Of a stretch of 64,000 bases of DNA, positions 27,734-37,537 are shown piece by piece (the stretch's first letter is position 1; every line of letters begins with the position of its first letter). This DNA is from Bifidobacterium imperatoris. Lineage in GTDB: Bacteria; Actinomycetota; Actinomycetes; Actinomycetales; Bifidobacteriaceae. The notes beneath the pieces are model-generated. The model saw nothing but the letters and a program-made list of their open reading frames with translations. It was not told the origin of the DNA and searched no databases. A program made the translations under genes and the position numbers. The DNA is taken from contig NZ_NMWV01000023.1 of the NCBI RefSeq assembly GCF_002860405.1, forward strand, positions 1 to 64,000. The letters are read 5' to 3'.

Positions 27734-28786
27734 ATGAGCCAATGGAATGGCAAGCGCGCCGAGTTTGAGGCGAGCGGAGCGAAAATCAATGTGGCTATTC
27801 TCGGTGCCGGCAATATTGCGCATACTATGGCCGATACGCTGACGCAAATGGCTGAAACCCCGATGTATTCCTCATGGATTCACCCGTATGCTGTGGCCGC
27901 CCGCAGCTTGGACCGTGCCCAGGCATTTGCAGATCAATGGCATCTGGATAAGGCGTACGGCTCCTACGAGGAGCTTGCCGAGGATCCGAATGTGGACTTG
28001 GTGTATATCGCCACCCCGCACAGTCTGCACGCCGAGCATGCGATTCTGTGTATGAAGGCCGGCAAGAATGTGCTGGTGGAAAAGTCGTTCACCGCGAACA
28101 CCGAGCAGGCTCGTCAGACTCTTGATGTGGCCAAGGAAACCGGCATGCTGTGCACGGAGGCTATTTGGACGCGCTATATGCCCAGCCGCGCGTTGATCAA
28201 CGAGGTCATTGAGTCCGGTGAGATCGGTGAGGTGAAGTCCGCGAGCGCGAACCTCTGCTACCCCGTGTGGAAGGTGCCGCGTATGACCGATCCCGCATGT
28301 GCTGGCGGCGCTCTGCTGGATGTTGGCGTATACCCGTTGAACTTCCTTGATATGGCTATCGGCGCTGATCATGGCCGTACGGTTGAGCGTATAGCCACGT
28401 CGATGGTGCCGTATGAGACCGGTGTGGATGCTCAGAATTCCGCCACGTTGTATTACAACGATGGTGCTATGGGCGTGGCAAGCAGCTCGATGCTGGTTTC
28501 CTCGGACCGCGGCGGCTATGTGTGGGGCACTGAAGGCTATCTGGAAGTTACCAATATCAATAATCCTGAAGCCATTGATATCTATGACAACGACCATAAG
28601 CCCGTGCGCAGCATTGCGGTACCGCCGCAGTTGACCGGCTACGAATATGAGGTGGCTGATGCGGCGAACGCACTACTGGACGGCAAGATCGAGTGTGAGG
28701 CAATGCCTCATGCGGATACGATTCGCATCATGGAATTGATGGATCAGATTCGCGGCGAATGGGGTCTGAAGTTCCCGTTTGAGTAA
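27734..28786 (+). CDS. Gfo/Idh/MocA-family oxidoreductase
   Basis: A 350-residue NAD(P)-dependent dehydrogenase. VAILGAGNIAHTMADTL is the Rossmann nucleotide-binding turn (about residues 20-36), DLVYIATPHSLHAEHA follows, and GKNVLVEKSF is the catalytic-lysine motif, here EKS where most members have EKP. The C-terminal domain has CAGGALLDVGVYPLNFLDMA, the usual substrate-side motif with Asp and Tyr. The family oxidises sugars, inositols or dihydrodiols. AAGGAGG precedes the ATG. The acetyltransferase gene follows 21 bases later, probably in the same transcript. Confidence 0.88.
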   Translation: MSQWNGKRAEFEASGAKINVAILGAGNIAHTMADTLTQMAETPMYSSWIHPYAVAARSLDRAQAFADQWHLDKAYGSYEELAEDPNVDLVYIATPHSLHAEHAILCMKAGKNVLVEKSFTANTEQARQTLDVAKETGMLCTEAIWTRYMPSRALINEVIESGEIGEVKSASANLCYPVWKVPRMTDPACAGGALLDVGVYPLNFLDMAIGADHGRTVERIATSMVPYETGVDAQNSATLYYNDGAMGVASSSMLVSSDRGGYVWGTEGYLEVTNINNPEAIDIYDNDHKPVRSIAVPPQLTGYEYEVADAANALLDGKIECEAMPHADTIRIMELMDQIRGEWGLKFPFE

Positions 28787-28807
28787 GTTTGAGTAGACTG
28801 ACCAATT

Positions 28808-29287
28808 ATGGGAAATCTTACGATTCGCAGGGCCACGGCGGCCGATATGCCACGCATCAACGACCTGTTGTTCCAGGTGGCTGAGGTGCATCATCGAGGC
28901 CGCCCTGACCTGTTCAAAGGCAACGCTAAGAAGTACACGGACGAGGAACTTGCCGCCATCCTTGCCGACGACACTACTCCGGTGTTCGTGGCCGCCAACG
29001 CCGAAGGCACGGTGCTGGGCTATGCGTTCTGCGTATTCCAGCAGCATCCAAACAATCATGTGCTAACGGATGTGAAAACCTTATATATCGATGACCTGTG
29101 CGTGGATGAGCAGGCACGCGGCGAGCATGTGGGTTCCACGCTCTACCGTTATGTGCTGGATTTCGCCCGCGAATCAGGCTGCTATAACGTGACGCTCAAC
29201 GTGTGGTCATGCAACCCCAGTGCCAAGCGATTCTATGAGCACATGGGATTAACGCCTTACAAAATCGGCATGGAGCAGATTTTGTAG
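28808..29287 (+). CDS. GNAT-family N-acetyltransferase
   Basis: A 159-residue GNAT. The N-terminal half is LTIRRATAADMPRINDLLFQ; the acetyl-CoA loop is VDEQARGEHVGSTLYRYVL and the C-terminal FYEHMGLTPYKIGMEQIL closes the fold. It resembles the general uncharacterised group rather than RimI. It lies directly after the Gfo/Idh/MocA gene and convergent to the SNF2 helicase gene, whose stop is 18 bases away. Confidence 0.82.
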   Translation: MGNLTIRRATAADMPRINDLLFQVAEVHHRGRPDLFKGNAKKYTDEELAAILADDTTPVFVAANAEGTVLGYAFCVFQQHPNNHVLTDVKTLYIDDLCVDEQARGEHVGSTLYRYVLDFARESGCYNVTLNVWSCNPSAKRFYEHMGLTPYKIGMEQIL

Positions 29288-29304
29288 GGCCCTGCAGAGC
29301 GGTT

Positions 29305-32300
29305 TCAGCCCAGCAGATCGAGCAAGTCGTCACGGGTCAGCGAGGCAATCGACGGTGAACCGGAGGCGCCGGCGCCAAATGCTCCGGTTTCGTCGGCATT
29401 GAGCGACGCATCAGTGAACTGCCGTGCCAATTCGCTCTTGGTGTGCTGCAATTCCAAGATGCGCTCCTCAATAGTGTCTTTGGCCACCACCTGATATACG
29501 TTCACATCTTCGGTCTGCCCGATGCGATGCGCACGATCGGTGGCCTGATCCTGAGCCGCGGCATTCCACCACGGGTCGGCATGAATCACCACGCTGGCCC
29601 CGGTCAGGTTCAAACCGGTATTGCCCGCCTTCAATGAAATCAGGAATGCCGGCGTATCGTCCGCGTTGAAACGGTCCACCAATGCCAATCGCTGTTTCTT
29701 CGGCGTGGAGCCAGTGATCGTGTAATAGCGCAGCCCTTGCTGGTCGAATCGTGCGGCAATCAGTTCGAGGAAACTGGTGAACTGTGAGAAAATCAGCGCC
29801 TTCTTGCCTTCGTTCACGCAGGTTTCCACCAGCTCGGCAATAGCCGCCAACTTGGCTGACTGATCTTTGGCGTCGGCGTATACGAGCCTTGGATCGCAGC
29901 AAATCTGGCGCAAACGAGTCAGCTCGGCGAGAATACGAATCTTCGACGTATTGAAATCCGCTTCCTCACTGTGTTCCAGCTGCATGCGCAATCGCTGTTC
30001 ATGCGCCGCATACAGTTTGCGCTGCTCGCCCTCCAGCTGCACGGTCAACGTATTTTCCAGCTTGTCCGGCAGATCGGTGAGTACCTGTTTCTTCAGTCTG
30101 CGTTTGATGAACACGCCTACCAACGCCTGCAATTTATGCGCCACGCGCGCGGCCTCAGGGTTGACTTCGGCGGCCGCACGACCTTCAACGGTCGTACTGT
30201 CCGCAGCTCGCGCATTGGCGATAGGCAGCTCATAGCGTTCGCGGAACCGCTTATAAGAGCCCAATAATCCCGGCATCAGAAAATCGAAAATGCTCCATAG
30301 TTCGGAAAGCCGGTTTTCGATAGGAGTGCCGGTTAGCGCGAATCGATGGTCAGCAGCCACTGATTTGACTGCCTTGGCAATTTTCGTCGTGTGATTCTTG
30401 ATGTATTGGGCTTCATCCAGCGCCATGATGGCACAGCACCGGGTACCGTCAGCGCTACTGCCTTGATCGATGCTGCCGGCATCGTCCGCAGTGTATTCTT
30501 CCACGTCACGGCGCAGCAAGTCATAGGAGGTAATCAACACAGTGGGCTCGTCCGCATGGAATGCGCGGGCAATGGCGTTGCGGCGCTCGGTTTTGCTACC
30601 TGCCACCACTACCGCATTAAAGCTCGGCGCGAATTTCGCAAACTCGGCAGCCCAGTTATACACCAAAGAAGCAGGGCAGACAATCAGTGATGGCTTCAGC
30701 TGTTCAGTGATTCCTGACTGCGCAGTCCGCTGATATCTGGAGAGAATCAAGGCGATGAGCTGCACCGATTTACCAAGACCCATTTCATCAGCCAGAATGC
30801 CACCAAAGCCCTTATCGCACAACGTGCTCAACCAGCGGAAACCATCAGCCTGATACGGGCGCAATATGGATTGAAGACTGTCCGGCACCTTATAAGAGGC
30901 TGGATCAATCACCGTCAAATCATCGATGTACTGGGTAAAGGAAGCGTCCTTGACTACATCCGAACCATCATCGGGCAGTTCACCATCGAGTAGGAACGCC
31001 TGGCTACCGGGCAGTTCAATGGTTCCTGAATCAAGCTGCTTCTCGCTTAAATCAAGGTCCGATGCCAGTTTGTCCAACGTGCTTAAATCAGCACCATCAA
31101 GACGAACCAGCGTGCCATCCTTCAACTGGTGGAAGCATTGCCTGCGTCGGTAGGATGCCAGCAGCGCGCCCACCTCATCCGGAGGAACCTCGTCCGCCAT
31201 CGGCGAGATCTCCACCAGATTGCCCTTGATGGACAGTCCCACTTTGACACTCGGCGCTTTGGGCGCCACCAGTCGGTCGAATGCCGGCGTGGTGAATACG
31301 CTGCCGACCTCATGCAACGCCTGCAGACCTTCATCAAACAGACGCACAATCTGTGTGGTGTTATCCCGGTCGATGGTGGCGGCGCCGGATTGCTTCGCCC
31401 GTGTTCGTGCGGCAGAACGAGCAGCGGAAGCTCGAGCAGCCTTGGTTTTAAATCCTCGCGCCGAACCTGCTAGCGCAGTAGATACTTCGCTGACTTTACC
31501 CGCCCCGGGCATGTCAAAGAATTCGCGCACCACATCCATTGCAAGACGCTCGGCATCAAAATCACGGCCGACAACGGCTTTCGCTTGGACAGTTTGAGCG
31601 TTACCACTTGCGCTCACCGTTGGACCAGCCGGCACCAGTGGCACTACGGCATCACCGTAGCGAGCCTTGATCTCGCATTCCACGCCATATTCGGTACGGT
31701 CGAGATAGAACTCGCTATGACATTCGACGGGATTCATCTCGGCCAGTTCGCGCGGAATATCCTGAGCGTCGAGCAGCTTGGAAGATATCAATTCCGGTAG
31801 CAGTGTTCTGGCGAACAGCGCCATATCATCGCCGGCAATAACCTGCCCCTCACTTTGCGGCTCAAACAATTCACCGATAAGCCCACGAATGGCAGACAAC
31901 GATCCTGGGCAGCGCACAAAACGGCATCCCGCCGCACTTTTGCGCTGTGACTGGCGCATCATCGGCGAAGCGAACGCCGATGGTTGCGCGGAAGCAAGCA
32001 GCAACCATGACTGACTGCCAGCACTGACAACGGTTTCAATACCCGGCTCGCCTTTGAGCAAATAGCCGGCATCCGAACCATACACGCGATAGTCCCGGCG
32101 CATGATTCGCATGGTCAATTCCGGATCGCCGCCATCCACCGGCACCGATGCCGGTTGGTTCGCAAACCAGGTGTCCAACACCAGCTGCACACCTTTGCCT
32201 TCACGCAGCGACAGCAACGAAGCCACTTCCTGCTCGGAAAGCGTCAAACGCCGATCGATGGCGATATGCCCGTAATACCGGTCCTGCTGTTCTGCCGCAT

Positions 32301-33426
32301 GGCGTACGGAGAGCGCCGAACTCAGGAATTCATAGAGCGGCTCGGAATCGGCATCCAACATTTCCGGCGTATGCGTGAATGCCAGCTTTTTGCCATAATC
32401 CACGTATTCCCCATGTTGCATGGCCAGCACGAATTGAGGAATCGCTTTCATCACGTAGCTGGAACCGTTCGCCATCGAGCCGATTTTGAATTCCACGCTC
32501 CAAATGCCCTCAATAAAACTCAATATGGGTGTGAGATGCACTTCCCCCGGCTGTACGGTTTGCACAGGACCTTGATATCCACTGCGGCTTTGGGCCTTAC
32601 GGCGCGAAGCCGAGCCGGCACGACTTGCGGATTTCGTATCGCCGAAACGCTGCAAAATGGCGGTGCGGCGGCGTTCCTTGGCTTGGGTTTGGCGCTTGTC
32701 AAGCCGCTGCATGTAGTCAAGCATGGCTCTTGATGGACGCACAGCTCCGGCATGGTAGCCGTCAAAACGTTGCGGATCATCACAAAAAGCAAGCACGATG
32801 GCCGCCATATGCTTGCAGATGCCATAACCTCGCCCATATGCCGGGCAGGTGCATGAGCCACCGGTGAGTTCACCATTATCGAGCGAAAACAGCACTTCGA
32901 CGCGGTATCGGCTGGATGGACTGGTGGTGCCGCGCATTGTAGCGTTGAGCTGTGCGTATCCGATACGCTCATTGCTGCTGTATGTTGGCCCAATCATCAT
33001 GCTGCCGGCATTATTCGCAATAGTGCGGGCACGCTGCATCACTGCGCGGGATGTGGAGGTTTCAACATCCCGATGCAATGCGTCAATGGGAACAGGGTGC
33101 TGCTGCACGCCAATAGCACCCGCTGAATGTGCGCTGCCAACATCGCCGGCATCGTCATCATCGAACCATACCGAGCGCGCAGCATTATGAGCTAGATTTG
33201 CATACTGCTCATATGGAACCGGAATATCATCCTCGGTCAGTTGATCGCCGGAACCAAACACTGCAGCTTCATCATCATCTGCAAGATTGTCTGCCTGAGG
33301 ATTACGCCTGCGTTGAATCCACCGGCGTGCAGACTCATCGAACTCATCGCCAAGCGCATCATCATAAGTGTTCGAATCATCGAAGCCATCGGAGACATGC
33401 CCAAACACACCGTATCCGCTTACCAT
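29305..33426 (-). CDS. SNF2-family helicase with SWIM zinc finger
   Basis: A 1373-residue ATP-dependent DNA translocase. An acidic, low-complexity N-terminus (1-90) precedes a SWIM finger at about 180-210 (CTCPAYGRGYGICKH, pattern CxC...CxH). A long central region of unknown fold follows. The helicase core starts near 860: LADEMGLGKSVQLIALIL (motif I), MALDEAQYIKNHTTK (motif II, DEAQ), ALTGTPIENRLSELW (motif III), then a second RecA lobe with IFSQFTSFLELIA, GNTGLNLTGASVVIHADPWWN and DRAHRIGQ (motif VI). Bacterial SWIM-SNF2 proteins are thought to remodel protein-DNA complexes or assist transcription/repair. GGAGGAG lies before the ATG. Confidence 0.93.
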   Translation of the reverse strand: MVSGYGVFGHVSDGFDDSNTYDDALGDEFDESARRWIQRRRNPQADNLADDDEAAVFGSGDQLTEDDIPVPYEQYANLAHNAARSVWFDDDDAGDVGSAHSAGAIGVQQHPVPIDALHRDVETSTSRAVMQRARTIANNAGSMMIGPTYSSNERIGYAQLNATMRGTTSPSSRYRVEVLFSLDNGELTGGSCTCPAYGRGYGICKHMAAIVLAFCDDPQRFDGYHAGAVRPSRAMLDYMQRLDKRQTQAKERRRTAILQRFGDTKSASRAGSASRRKAQSRSGYQGPVQTVQPGEVHLTPILSFIEGIWSVEFKIGSMANGSSYVMKAIPQFVLAMQHGEYVDYGKKLAFTHTPEMLDADSEPLYEFLSSALSVRHAAEQQDRYYGHIAIDRRLTLSEQEVASLLSLREGKGVQLVLDTWFANQPASVPVDGGDPELTMRIMRRDYRVYGSDAGYLLKGEPGIETVVSAGSQSWLLLASAQPSAFASPMMRQSQRKSAAGCRFVRCPGSLSAIRGLIGELFEPQSEGQVIAGDDMALFARTLLPELISSKLLDAQDIPRELAEMNPVECHSEFYLDRTEYGVECEIKARYGDAVVPLVPAGPTVSASGNAQTVQAKAVVGRDFDAERLAMDVVREFFDMPGAGKVSEVSTALAGSARGFKTKAARASAARSAARTRAKQSGAATIDRDNTTQIVRLFDEGLQALHEVGSVFTTPAFDRLVAPKAPSVKVGLSIKGNLVEISPMADEVPPDEVGALLASYRRRQCFHQLKDGTLVRLDGADLSTLDKLASDLDLSEKQLDSGTIELPGSQAFLLDGELPDDGSDVVKDASFTQYIDDLTVIDPASYKVPDSLQSILRPYQADGFRWLSTLCDKGFGGILADEMGLGKSVQLIALILSRYQRTAQSGITEQLKPSLIVCPASLVYNWAAEFAKFAPSFNAVVVAGSKTERRNAIARAFHADEPTVLITSYDLLRRDVEEYTADDAGSIDQGSSADGTRCCAIMALDEAQYIKNHTTKIAKAVKSVAADHRFALTGTPIENRLSELWSIFDFLMPGLLGSYKRFRERYELPIANARAADSTTVEGRAAAEVNPEAARVAHKLQALVGVFIKRRLKKQVLTDLPDKLENTLTVQLEGEQRKLYAAHEQRLRMQLEHSEEADFNTSKIRILAELTRLRQICCDPRLVYADAKDQSAKLAAIAELVETCVNEGKKALIFSQFTSFLELIAARFDQQGLRYYTITGSTPKKQRLALVDRFNADDTPAFLISLKAGNTGLNLTGASVVIHADPWWNAAAQDQATDRAHRIGQTEDVNVYQVVAKDTIEERILELQHTKSELARQFTDASLNADETGAFGAGASGSPSIASLTRDDLLDLLG

Positions 33427-33539
33427 GAGCGCATCTCCTCCCCCATATGTACATTCACATTCCCGCGATGTAGCAGTTTCAACCGCCGCAAGGAACCCAA
33501 CATTCCTATCCTAGACGAATCCGCGGTAGCCTTGGCAGT

Positions 33540-34634
33540 ATGGATGCGGAACATGCAGATTCAGCTAAGCGCAAGACCTATGCTGGCAACAGTGCTTTGG
33601 AGATTTTCGAAGTGCTGTGGCGGCACAGCTATTTCGGGCATGGCCTATCCGTACGCGAAATTCTCGATGAATTGGCGAAATTGCATCATGTGAATGATCC
33701 CAGCGAGCTGCCGACTGCGAAAACCGTGCGCAATCAGCTGCGCAAACTGACTACCAGCGAATTCCTTGGCCGGCGTATCGGGTATCTAACCGAAGATGAT
33801 GTTGCCGGCATCGAATGCAAGGATCCGCAACCCGGCTGGTATGTGGAGGCATTCCTGTCCCCAGCTGAAATGCGCTTGCTGGCAGACAGTCTGACCCTCT
33901 CCCGCATCAGCCTTGACACGTTGGACGAGCTCATCGGCAAGATTCGTGAGCTTGCCGGGGCTGCCGGTGATTCCATTGATTATCTAGACCATGTGACCAC
34001 CTACACACATATCAACAGCGAATTCCTCTCCACCATCGACCAGCTGAATCAGGCCATTGAGGATAATCACGCGGTTACGTTCCAATATTGCGATTATGGA
34101 CCGGACGGCACTATGGTGCCCCATACGAGCCACACCAGCGGGCGAGCCGGCACATACACGGTGGACCCCTACCAAATGGTGTACAAGAACGGTCGATACT
34201 ATCTCATCTGCCATCTGCACGGTGAGCGCAACCTGCGCATTTTCGTAGTCAATCGCATTGCCGACGTGAGCATGCAAGGGCCCAACGGGCCCATCCCTAT
34301 CGAGCAGCCAGCTCCAGCTGATTTTGATGCCGTGGAATTCATGCGGCATCGTCCCTACCCCGTGGCCGACGAACCGGTACGCATTCGCATGGCCATTCGC
34401 GATAAGTCGATGCTCAACAACGTGTTCGAATGGTTCGATGACCCGCAGATCAAGCACTCGCGCGATGGCGAACAGTTCGAAGTCATCGTGAACGCGCCCG
34501 AGCGCGCCGTGTTCTGGTGGGCGTTGCAATATTCCTGGGACGGCCGCGTGGCCATCGTCGAACCAGAATCACTGCGCAACCGGCTCTATGACGCCGGAGT
34601 TCGCATGGCCACCATCTACAAGCCCGCGCCATAA
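33540..34634 (+). CDS. WYL-domain transcriptional regulator
   Basis: A 364-residue regulator. An N-terminal winged helix (about 15-75, SVREILDELAKLHHVNDPSE...) is followed by a linker and a WYL domain with VDPYQMVYKNGRYYLICH (about 210-235) and the C-terminal WCX-like extension (about 285-360). WYL proteins bind nucleotides or nucleic-acid ligands and control DNA-damage or phage-response genes. No Shine-Dalgarno sequence is seen. It diverges from the SNF2 gene with a 113-base gap, an arrangement compatible with control of that gene, which is inference. Confidence 0.82.
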   Translation: MDAEHADSAKRKTYAGNSALEIFEVLWRHSYFGHGLSVREILDELAKLHHVNDPSELPTAKTVRNQLRKLTTSEFLGRRIGYLTEDDVAGIECKDPQPGWYVEAFLSPAEMRLLADSLTLSRISLDTLDELIGKIRELAGAAGDSIDYLDHVTTYTHINSEFLSTIDQLNQAIEDNHAVTFQYCDYGPDGTMVPHTSHTSGRAGTYTVDPYQMVYKNGRYYLICHLHGERNLRIFVVNRIADVSMQGPNGPIPIEQPAPADFDAVEFMRHRPYPVADEPVRIRMAIRDKSMLNNVFEWFDDPQIKHSRDGEQFEVIVNAPERAVFWWALQYSWDGRVAIVEPESLRNRLYDAGVRMATIYKPAP

Positions 34635-34725
34635 CCTGAAAACCATATGCACCCGCACCGCACCACCCATTAAGCTAGGCAATAGCGATAACTTCACGCT
34701 ACGCGCATAACATAAGGAGCAATAC

Positions 34726-35745
34726 ATGAGCGAAGAGCGCACTGCATGGGGCTGGGGTCTGGCCAGCATTGATGCTGCCGGCAACACCCTGGATGTCTGG
34801 TATCCGGAACTGACACTCGGCGAAGCGCCGGCAGAAGCCGACCGTCCAAACCATAACTTCGGCACTCTGGTATACGACGAGCCCGATGCCCGCGGTATTC
34901 GCCGCATTCCGATTTTCGCCGTCAGCCAGCTTGACGAGCCCATCACCTCCGCCGCTGACGCTTACCTGAAGCTGCACCTGTTGAGCATGCGTATGGCTCA
35001 GCCAAACACGCTGAATTTGGATGGTATTTTCGCCCAGTTGAACAATGTGGTTTGGACCAACTACGGCCCGTTCCCCGTTGAAGACTTCACGCTGCGCAAG
35101 GCCGATGTGGAGCGCGCAGCCACCGATGCCGCTCTGGCCTTCGCAACGCAGGCGGGCCTTCCGGCAGCTGCCCCCGCCGCCACCGTCAACGTGTTCGGCG
35201 TCGACAAGTTCCCACGCATGATCGATTACGTGGTACCCACCGGCGTTCGTATCGGCGATGCCGACCGCGTGCGTCTGGGCGCTTACCTATCCGCCGGCAC
35301 CACTGTGATGCACGCCGGTTTCGTGAACTTCAACGCCGGCACTCTTGGTGTTTCAATGGTCGAAGGCCGTGTCTCCCAAGGTGTTGTGGTCGGCAACGGT
35401 TCTGATATCGGCGGCGGCGCTTCCATCATGGGTACCCTCTCCGGAGGCGGCAAGCTGCGCAACTCCATCGGTGAGCACTCCCTGCTCGGCGCTAACGCCG
35501 GCATCGGTATTTCCCTAGGCGACAACTGCGTGGTCGAAGCCGGCCTGTACGTTACCGCAGGCACCAAGGTAACCATTTGGGACAAGGCCAAGGCTGCAGC
35601 CGGCGAGCCGCTCGAAGTGGTCAAGGGCGCTGATCTCTCCGGCAAGGACAATATTCTGTTCATCCGCAACTCAGTGAACGGCCGCATTGAAGCCCGATAC
35701 CGGAAGGTGGGAATCGAACTCAACGCCAAGCTGCATAAGAACTGA
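34726..35745 (+). CDS. dapD: 2,3,4,5-tetrahydropyridine-2,6-dicarboxylate N-succinyltransferase
   Basis: A 339-residue enzyme of lysine and diaminopimelate (peptidoglycan) synthesis. The long N-terminal domain (1-170) and left-handed parallel beta-helix (about 180-290; hexapeptide-type repeats from RIGDADRVRLGAYLSAGTTV to NAGIGISLGDNCVVEAGLY) match the actinobacterial DapD form, which is longer than the E. coli 274-residue enzyme. AAGGAG lies six bases before the ATG. It is followed by a long palindromic structure. Confidence 0.92.
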   Translation: MSEERTAWGWGLASIDAAGNTLDVWYPELTLGEAPAEADRPNHNFGTLVYDEPDARGIRRIPIFAVSQLDEPITSAADAYLKLHLLSMRMAQPNTLNLDGIFAQLNNVVWTNYGPFPVEDFTLRKADVERAATDAALAFATQAGLPAAAPAATVNVFGVDKFPRMIDYVVPTGVRIGDADRVRLGAYLSAGTTVMHAGFVNFNAGTLGVSMVEGRVSQGVVVGNGSDIGGGASIMGTLSGGGKLRNSIGEHSLLGANAGIGISLGDNCVVEAGLYVTAGTKVTIWDKAKAAAGEPLEVVKGADLSGKDNILFIRNSVNGRIEARYRKVGIELNAKLHKN

Positions 35746-35872
35746 GCGTGCAATAGTGGAGCGTTATCTTCGTTGCCCCTCGGTCGACGTACCTTCGTAC
35801 GACTTCCCTCGGTGCGCCTCGATACCGCACGCACTATTGCACGCTCAGAACTGACTCTGTCAGTTCTTATGC
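35733..35872. repeat. Nested inverted repeats downstream of dapD
   Basis: CTGAGCGTGCAATAGTG (35742-35758) is exactly complementary to 35832-35848. In addition GCATAAGAACTGA (35733-35745, overlapping the dapD stop) is complementary to 35860-35872, and GAACTGAC/GTCAGTTC forms a local hairpin near 35848-35866. The arms enclose about 73 bases. The arms are longer than needed for termination, and no T-run follows. Confidence 0.6.
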
Positions 35873-35890
35873 AACCGTCTGAATAGTGAA

Positions 35891-35920
35891 AGGTCGAATC
35901 CTCTTTCGGGGATTCGACCT
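35891..35920 (-). terminator. Terminator of gltA
   Basis: AGGTCGAATCC (35891-35901) and GGATTCGACCT (35910-35920) with an eight-base loop; on the minus strand the stem ends in TTTCAC. The gltA stop codon is 17 bases upstream. Confidence 0.7.
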
Positions 35921-35936
35921 TCGTCGTTTGGTGGCT

Positions 35937-37229
35937 TTAGCGCTCATCGAGCGGTACGTAGTCGCGTTCGACAGGGCCTGTGTAGACCTGGCGCGGGCGG
36001 CCAATCTTGGTGTTCGGGTCGGCGAGCATCTCACGATACTGCGCAATCCAACCGGGAATACGACCCAAAGCGAACAGCGTGGTGAACATGGCCGGGTCGA
36101 AGCCGATGGCACGGTAAATCAATCCAGTGTAGAAGTCCACATTCGGATACAGGTTGCGGGAGACGAAGTATTCGTCGCTTAACGCGATACGTTCCAATTC
36201 GACAGCCACATCGAACAAAGCGCGCTCGTCAGCCGGCAGCTTGGACGTATCCTCACGTTCCATGATCTTTTCCAGATACTGCTTAGCGATGGCGGCACGC
36301 GGATCGTACGACTTGTAGACGCGGTGACCAAGACCGGAAATCTTCTGACCGTTCTTCTTAGCATCTTCCACGAACTCCGCAACCGTCTTGCCGGAGTCGC
36401 GAATCGCCTTCAATTGGCGCAGCACAGCCTCATTCGCACCGCCATGCAGCGGGCCGGAAAGCGCGTTCACGCCGGCAGCCACCGCAGAATACAAATTGGC
36501 GTGCGCAGAACCTGCGATGCGCACCACGGACGTGGAGCAGTTCTGCTCATGGTCAGCGTGGATAATGAGCAGTCGGCCCAGCGCATGCACATACAACGGG
36601 TCGGATTCGAATGGCTCATAAGGCACAGCGAAGCACATACGCAGGAAATCGTCCACATAGCCACGCGCGTAATCCGGGTAGAGCATCGGCTCATCACGGC
36701 GACGGCGGAAGATGTAGGAAACAATCGTACGCACTTTGGCCATGATGATGATTGCAGCCTCATCAAGCTGGTCAGGATCGGAAATATCCGTAGTATCCGG
36801 ATAGAACGTGGCAAGCGCATTGATGGCGGAGGCAAGCACACTCATCGGGTGTGCGGTGCGCGGGAACGAGCCCATGAACGTGCGGAAATCCTCACCTACC
36901 ATCGTGCGATGGTTGATGGCGGAAACGAACTTCTCGTATTGTTCCTTGCTGGGCAAATCACCGTGGCGCAGCAGCCATGCCACTTCCAAAAAATCAGATT
37001 GATCGCAGAGTTGCTCGATGGGGTATCCGCGGTAGCGCAGAATCGAATGCTTGCCATCAATGTAGGTGATTTTCGACTCGCACTGAGCAGTGGTCAGAAA
37101 TCCCGGATCAAGCGTCACCCAGCCATCGTTGCGCAGCTTGGAGACGACGATACCGTCCGCGCCTGCCGTTGCCTTAACCACAGGCAGGGTGTATTTGCTG
37201 TCATCCACATTCAGCTGGGCTGTTGCCAT
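35937..37229 (-). CDS. gltA: Citrate synthase
   Basis: A 430-residue type II citrate synthase, condensing acetyl-CoA and oxaloacetate. Catalytic His residues are in HADHEQNCSTSVVRIAGS and GLGHRVYKSYDPRA, with the Asp-containing VELERIALSDEYF further on; GPLHGGANEAVL is the acetyl-CoA site. In bifidobacteria the TCA cycle is incomplete, so the enzyme serves glutamate synthesis. GGGAG precedes the ATG. The gene reads leftward behind a repeat-rich region shared with the end of map. Confidence 0.95.
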   Translation of the reverse strand: MATAQLNVDDSKYTLPVVKATAGADGIVVSKLRNDGWVTLDPGFLTTAQCESKITYIDGKHSILRYRGYPIEQLCDQSDFLEVAWLLRHGDLPSKEQYEKFVSAINHRTMVGEDFRTFMGSFPRTAHPMSVLASAINALATFYPDTTDISDPDQLDEAAIIIMAKVRTIVSYIFRRRRDEPMLYPDYARGYVDDFLRMCFAVPYEPFESDPLYVHALGRLLIIHADHEQNCSTSVVRIAGSAHANLYSAVAAGVNALSGPLHGGANEAVLRQLKAIRDSGKTVAEFVEDAKKNGQKISGLGHRVYKSYDPRAAIAKQYLEKIMEREDTSKLPADERALFDVAVELERIALSDEYFVSRNLYPNVDFYTGLIYRAIGFDPAMFTTLFALGRIPGWIAQYREMLADPNTKIGRPRQVYTGPVERDYVPLDER

Positions 37230-37374
37230 ACTTGTTGCTCCCTATTACATACGGGCTGATACCGATGGGCGTGCCATTCGGTTCAAAAGTATGGCTCACT
37301 ATATGGCACTAGTGTTTCAATGCAAGTTGCCGTCTCAAAAACACGCGCGATACTATCGCGTCGCAATAAAAAAT

Positions 37375-37451
37375 CCACGGTGTGGTAAACAACACTGTGG
37401 TCATTCCGCTAAAACCGCAGAAATAAGCCATTGTTGTTTACCACACCGTGG
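37375..37451. repeat. 20-bp perfect inverted repeat between gltA and map
   Basis: CCACGGTGTGGTAAACAACA (37375-37394) is exactly complementary to 37432-37451, with a 37-base loop. The right arm ends in the same CCACACCGTGG element that is then repeated in tandem. Confidence 0.8.
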
Positions 37452-37537
37452 AGGAATCACCACACCGTGGAGGAATCACCACACCGTGGAGGAATCACCA
37501 CACCGTGGAGGAATCACCACACCGTGGGAGAGAATCA
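37441..37537. repeat. Tandem repeat, four perfect 19-bp units plus a partial fifth
   Basis: Units begin at 37441, 37460, 37479 and 37498, each reading CCACACCGTGGAGGAATCA; a fifth starting at 37517 diverges after CCACACCGTGG (GAGAGAATCA). The last unit ends at the stop codon of map. The array looks like slippage amplification of the right arm of the neighbouring inverted repeat. Confidence 0.9.

Noticed and set aside
37441-37537. CRISPR-like repeat array
   Set aside because: The 19-bp units abut each other without spacers, so this is a simple tandem repeat and not a CRISPR.
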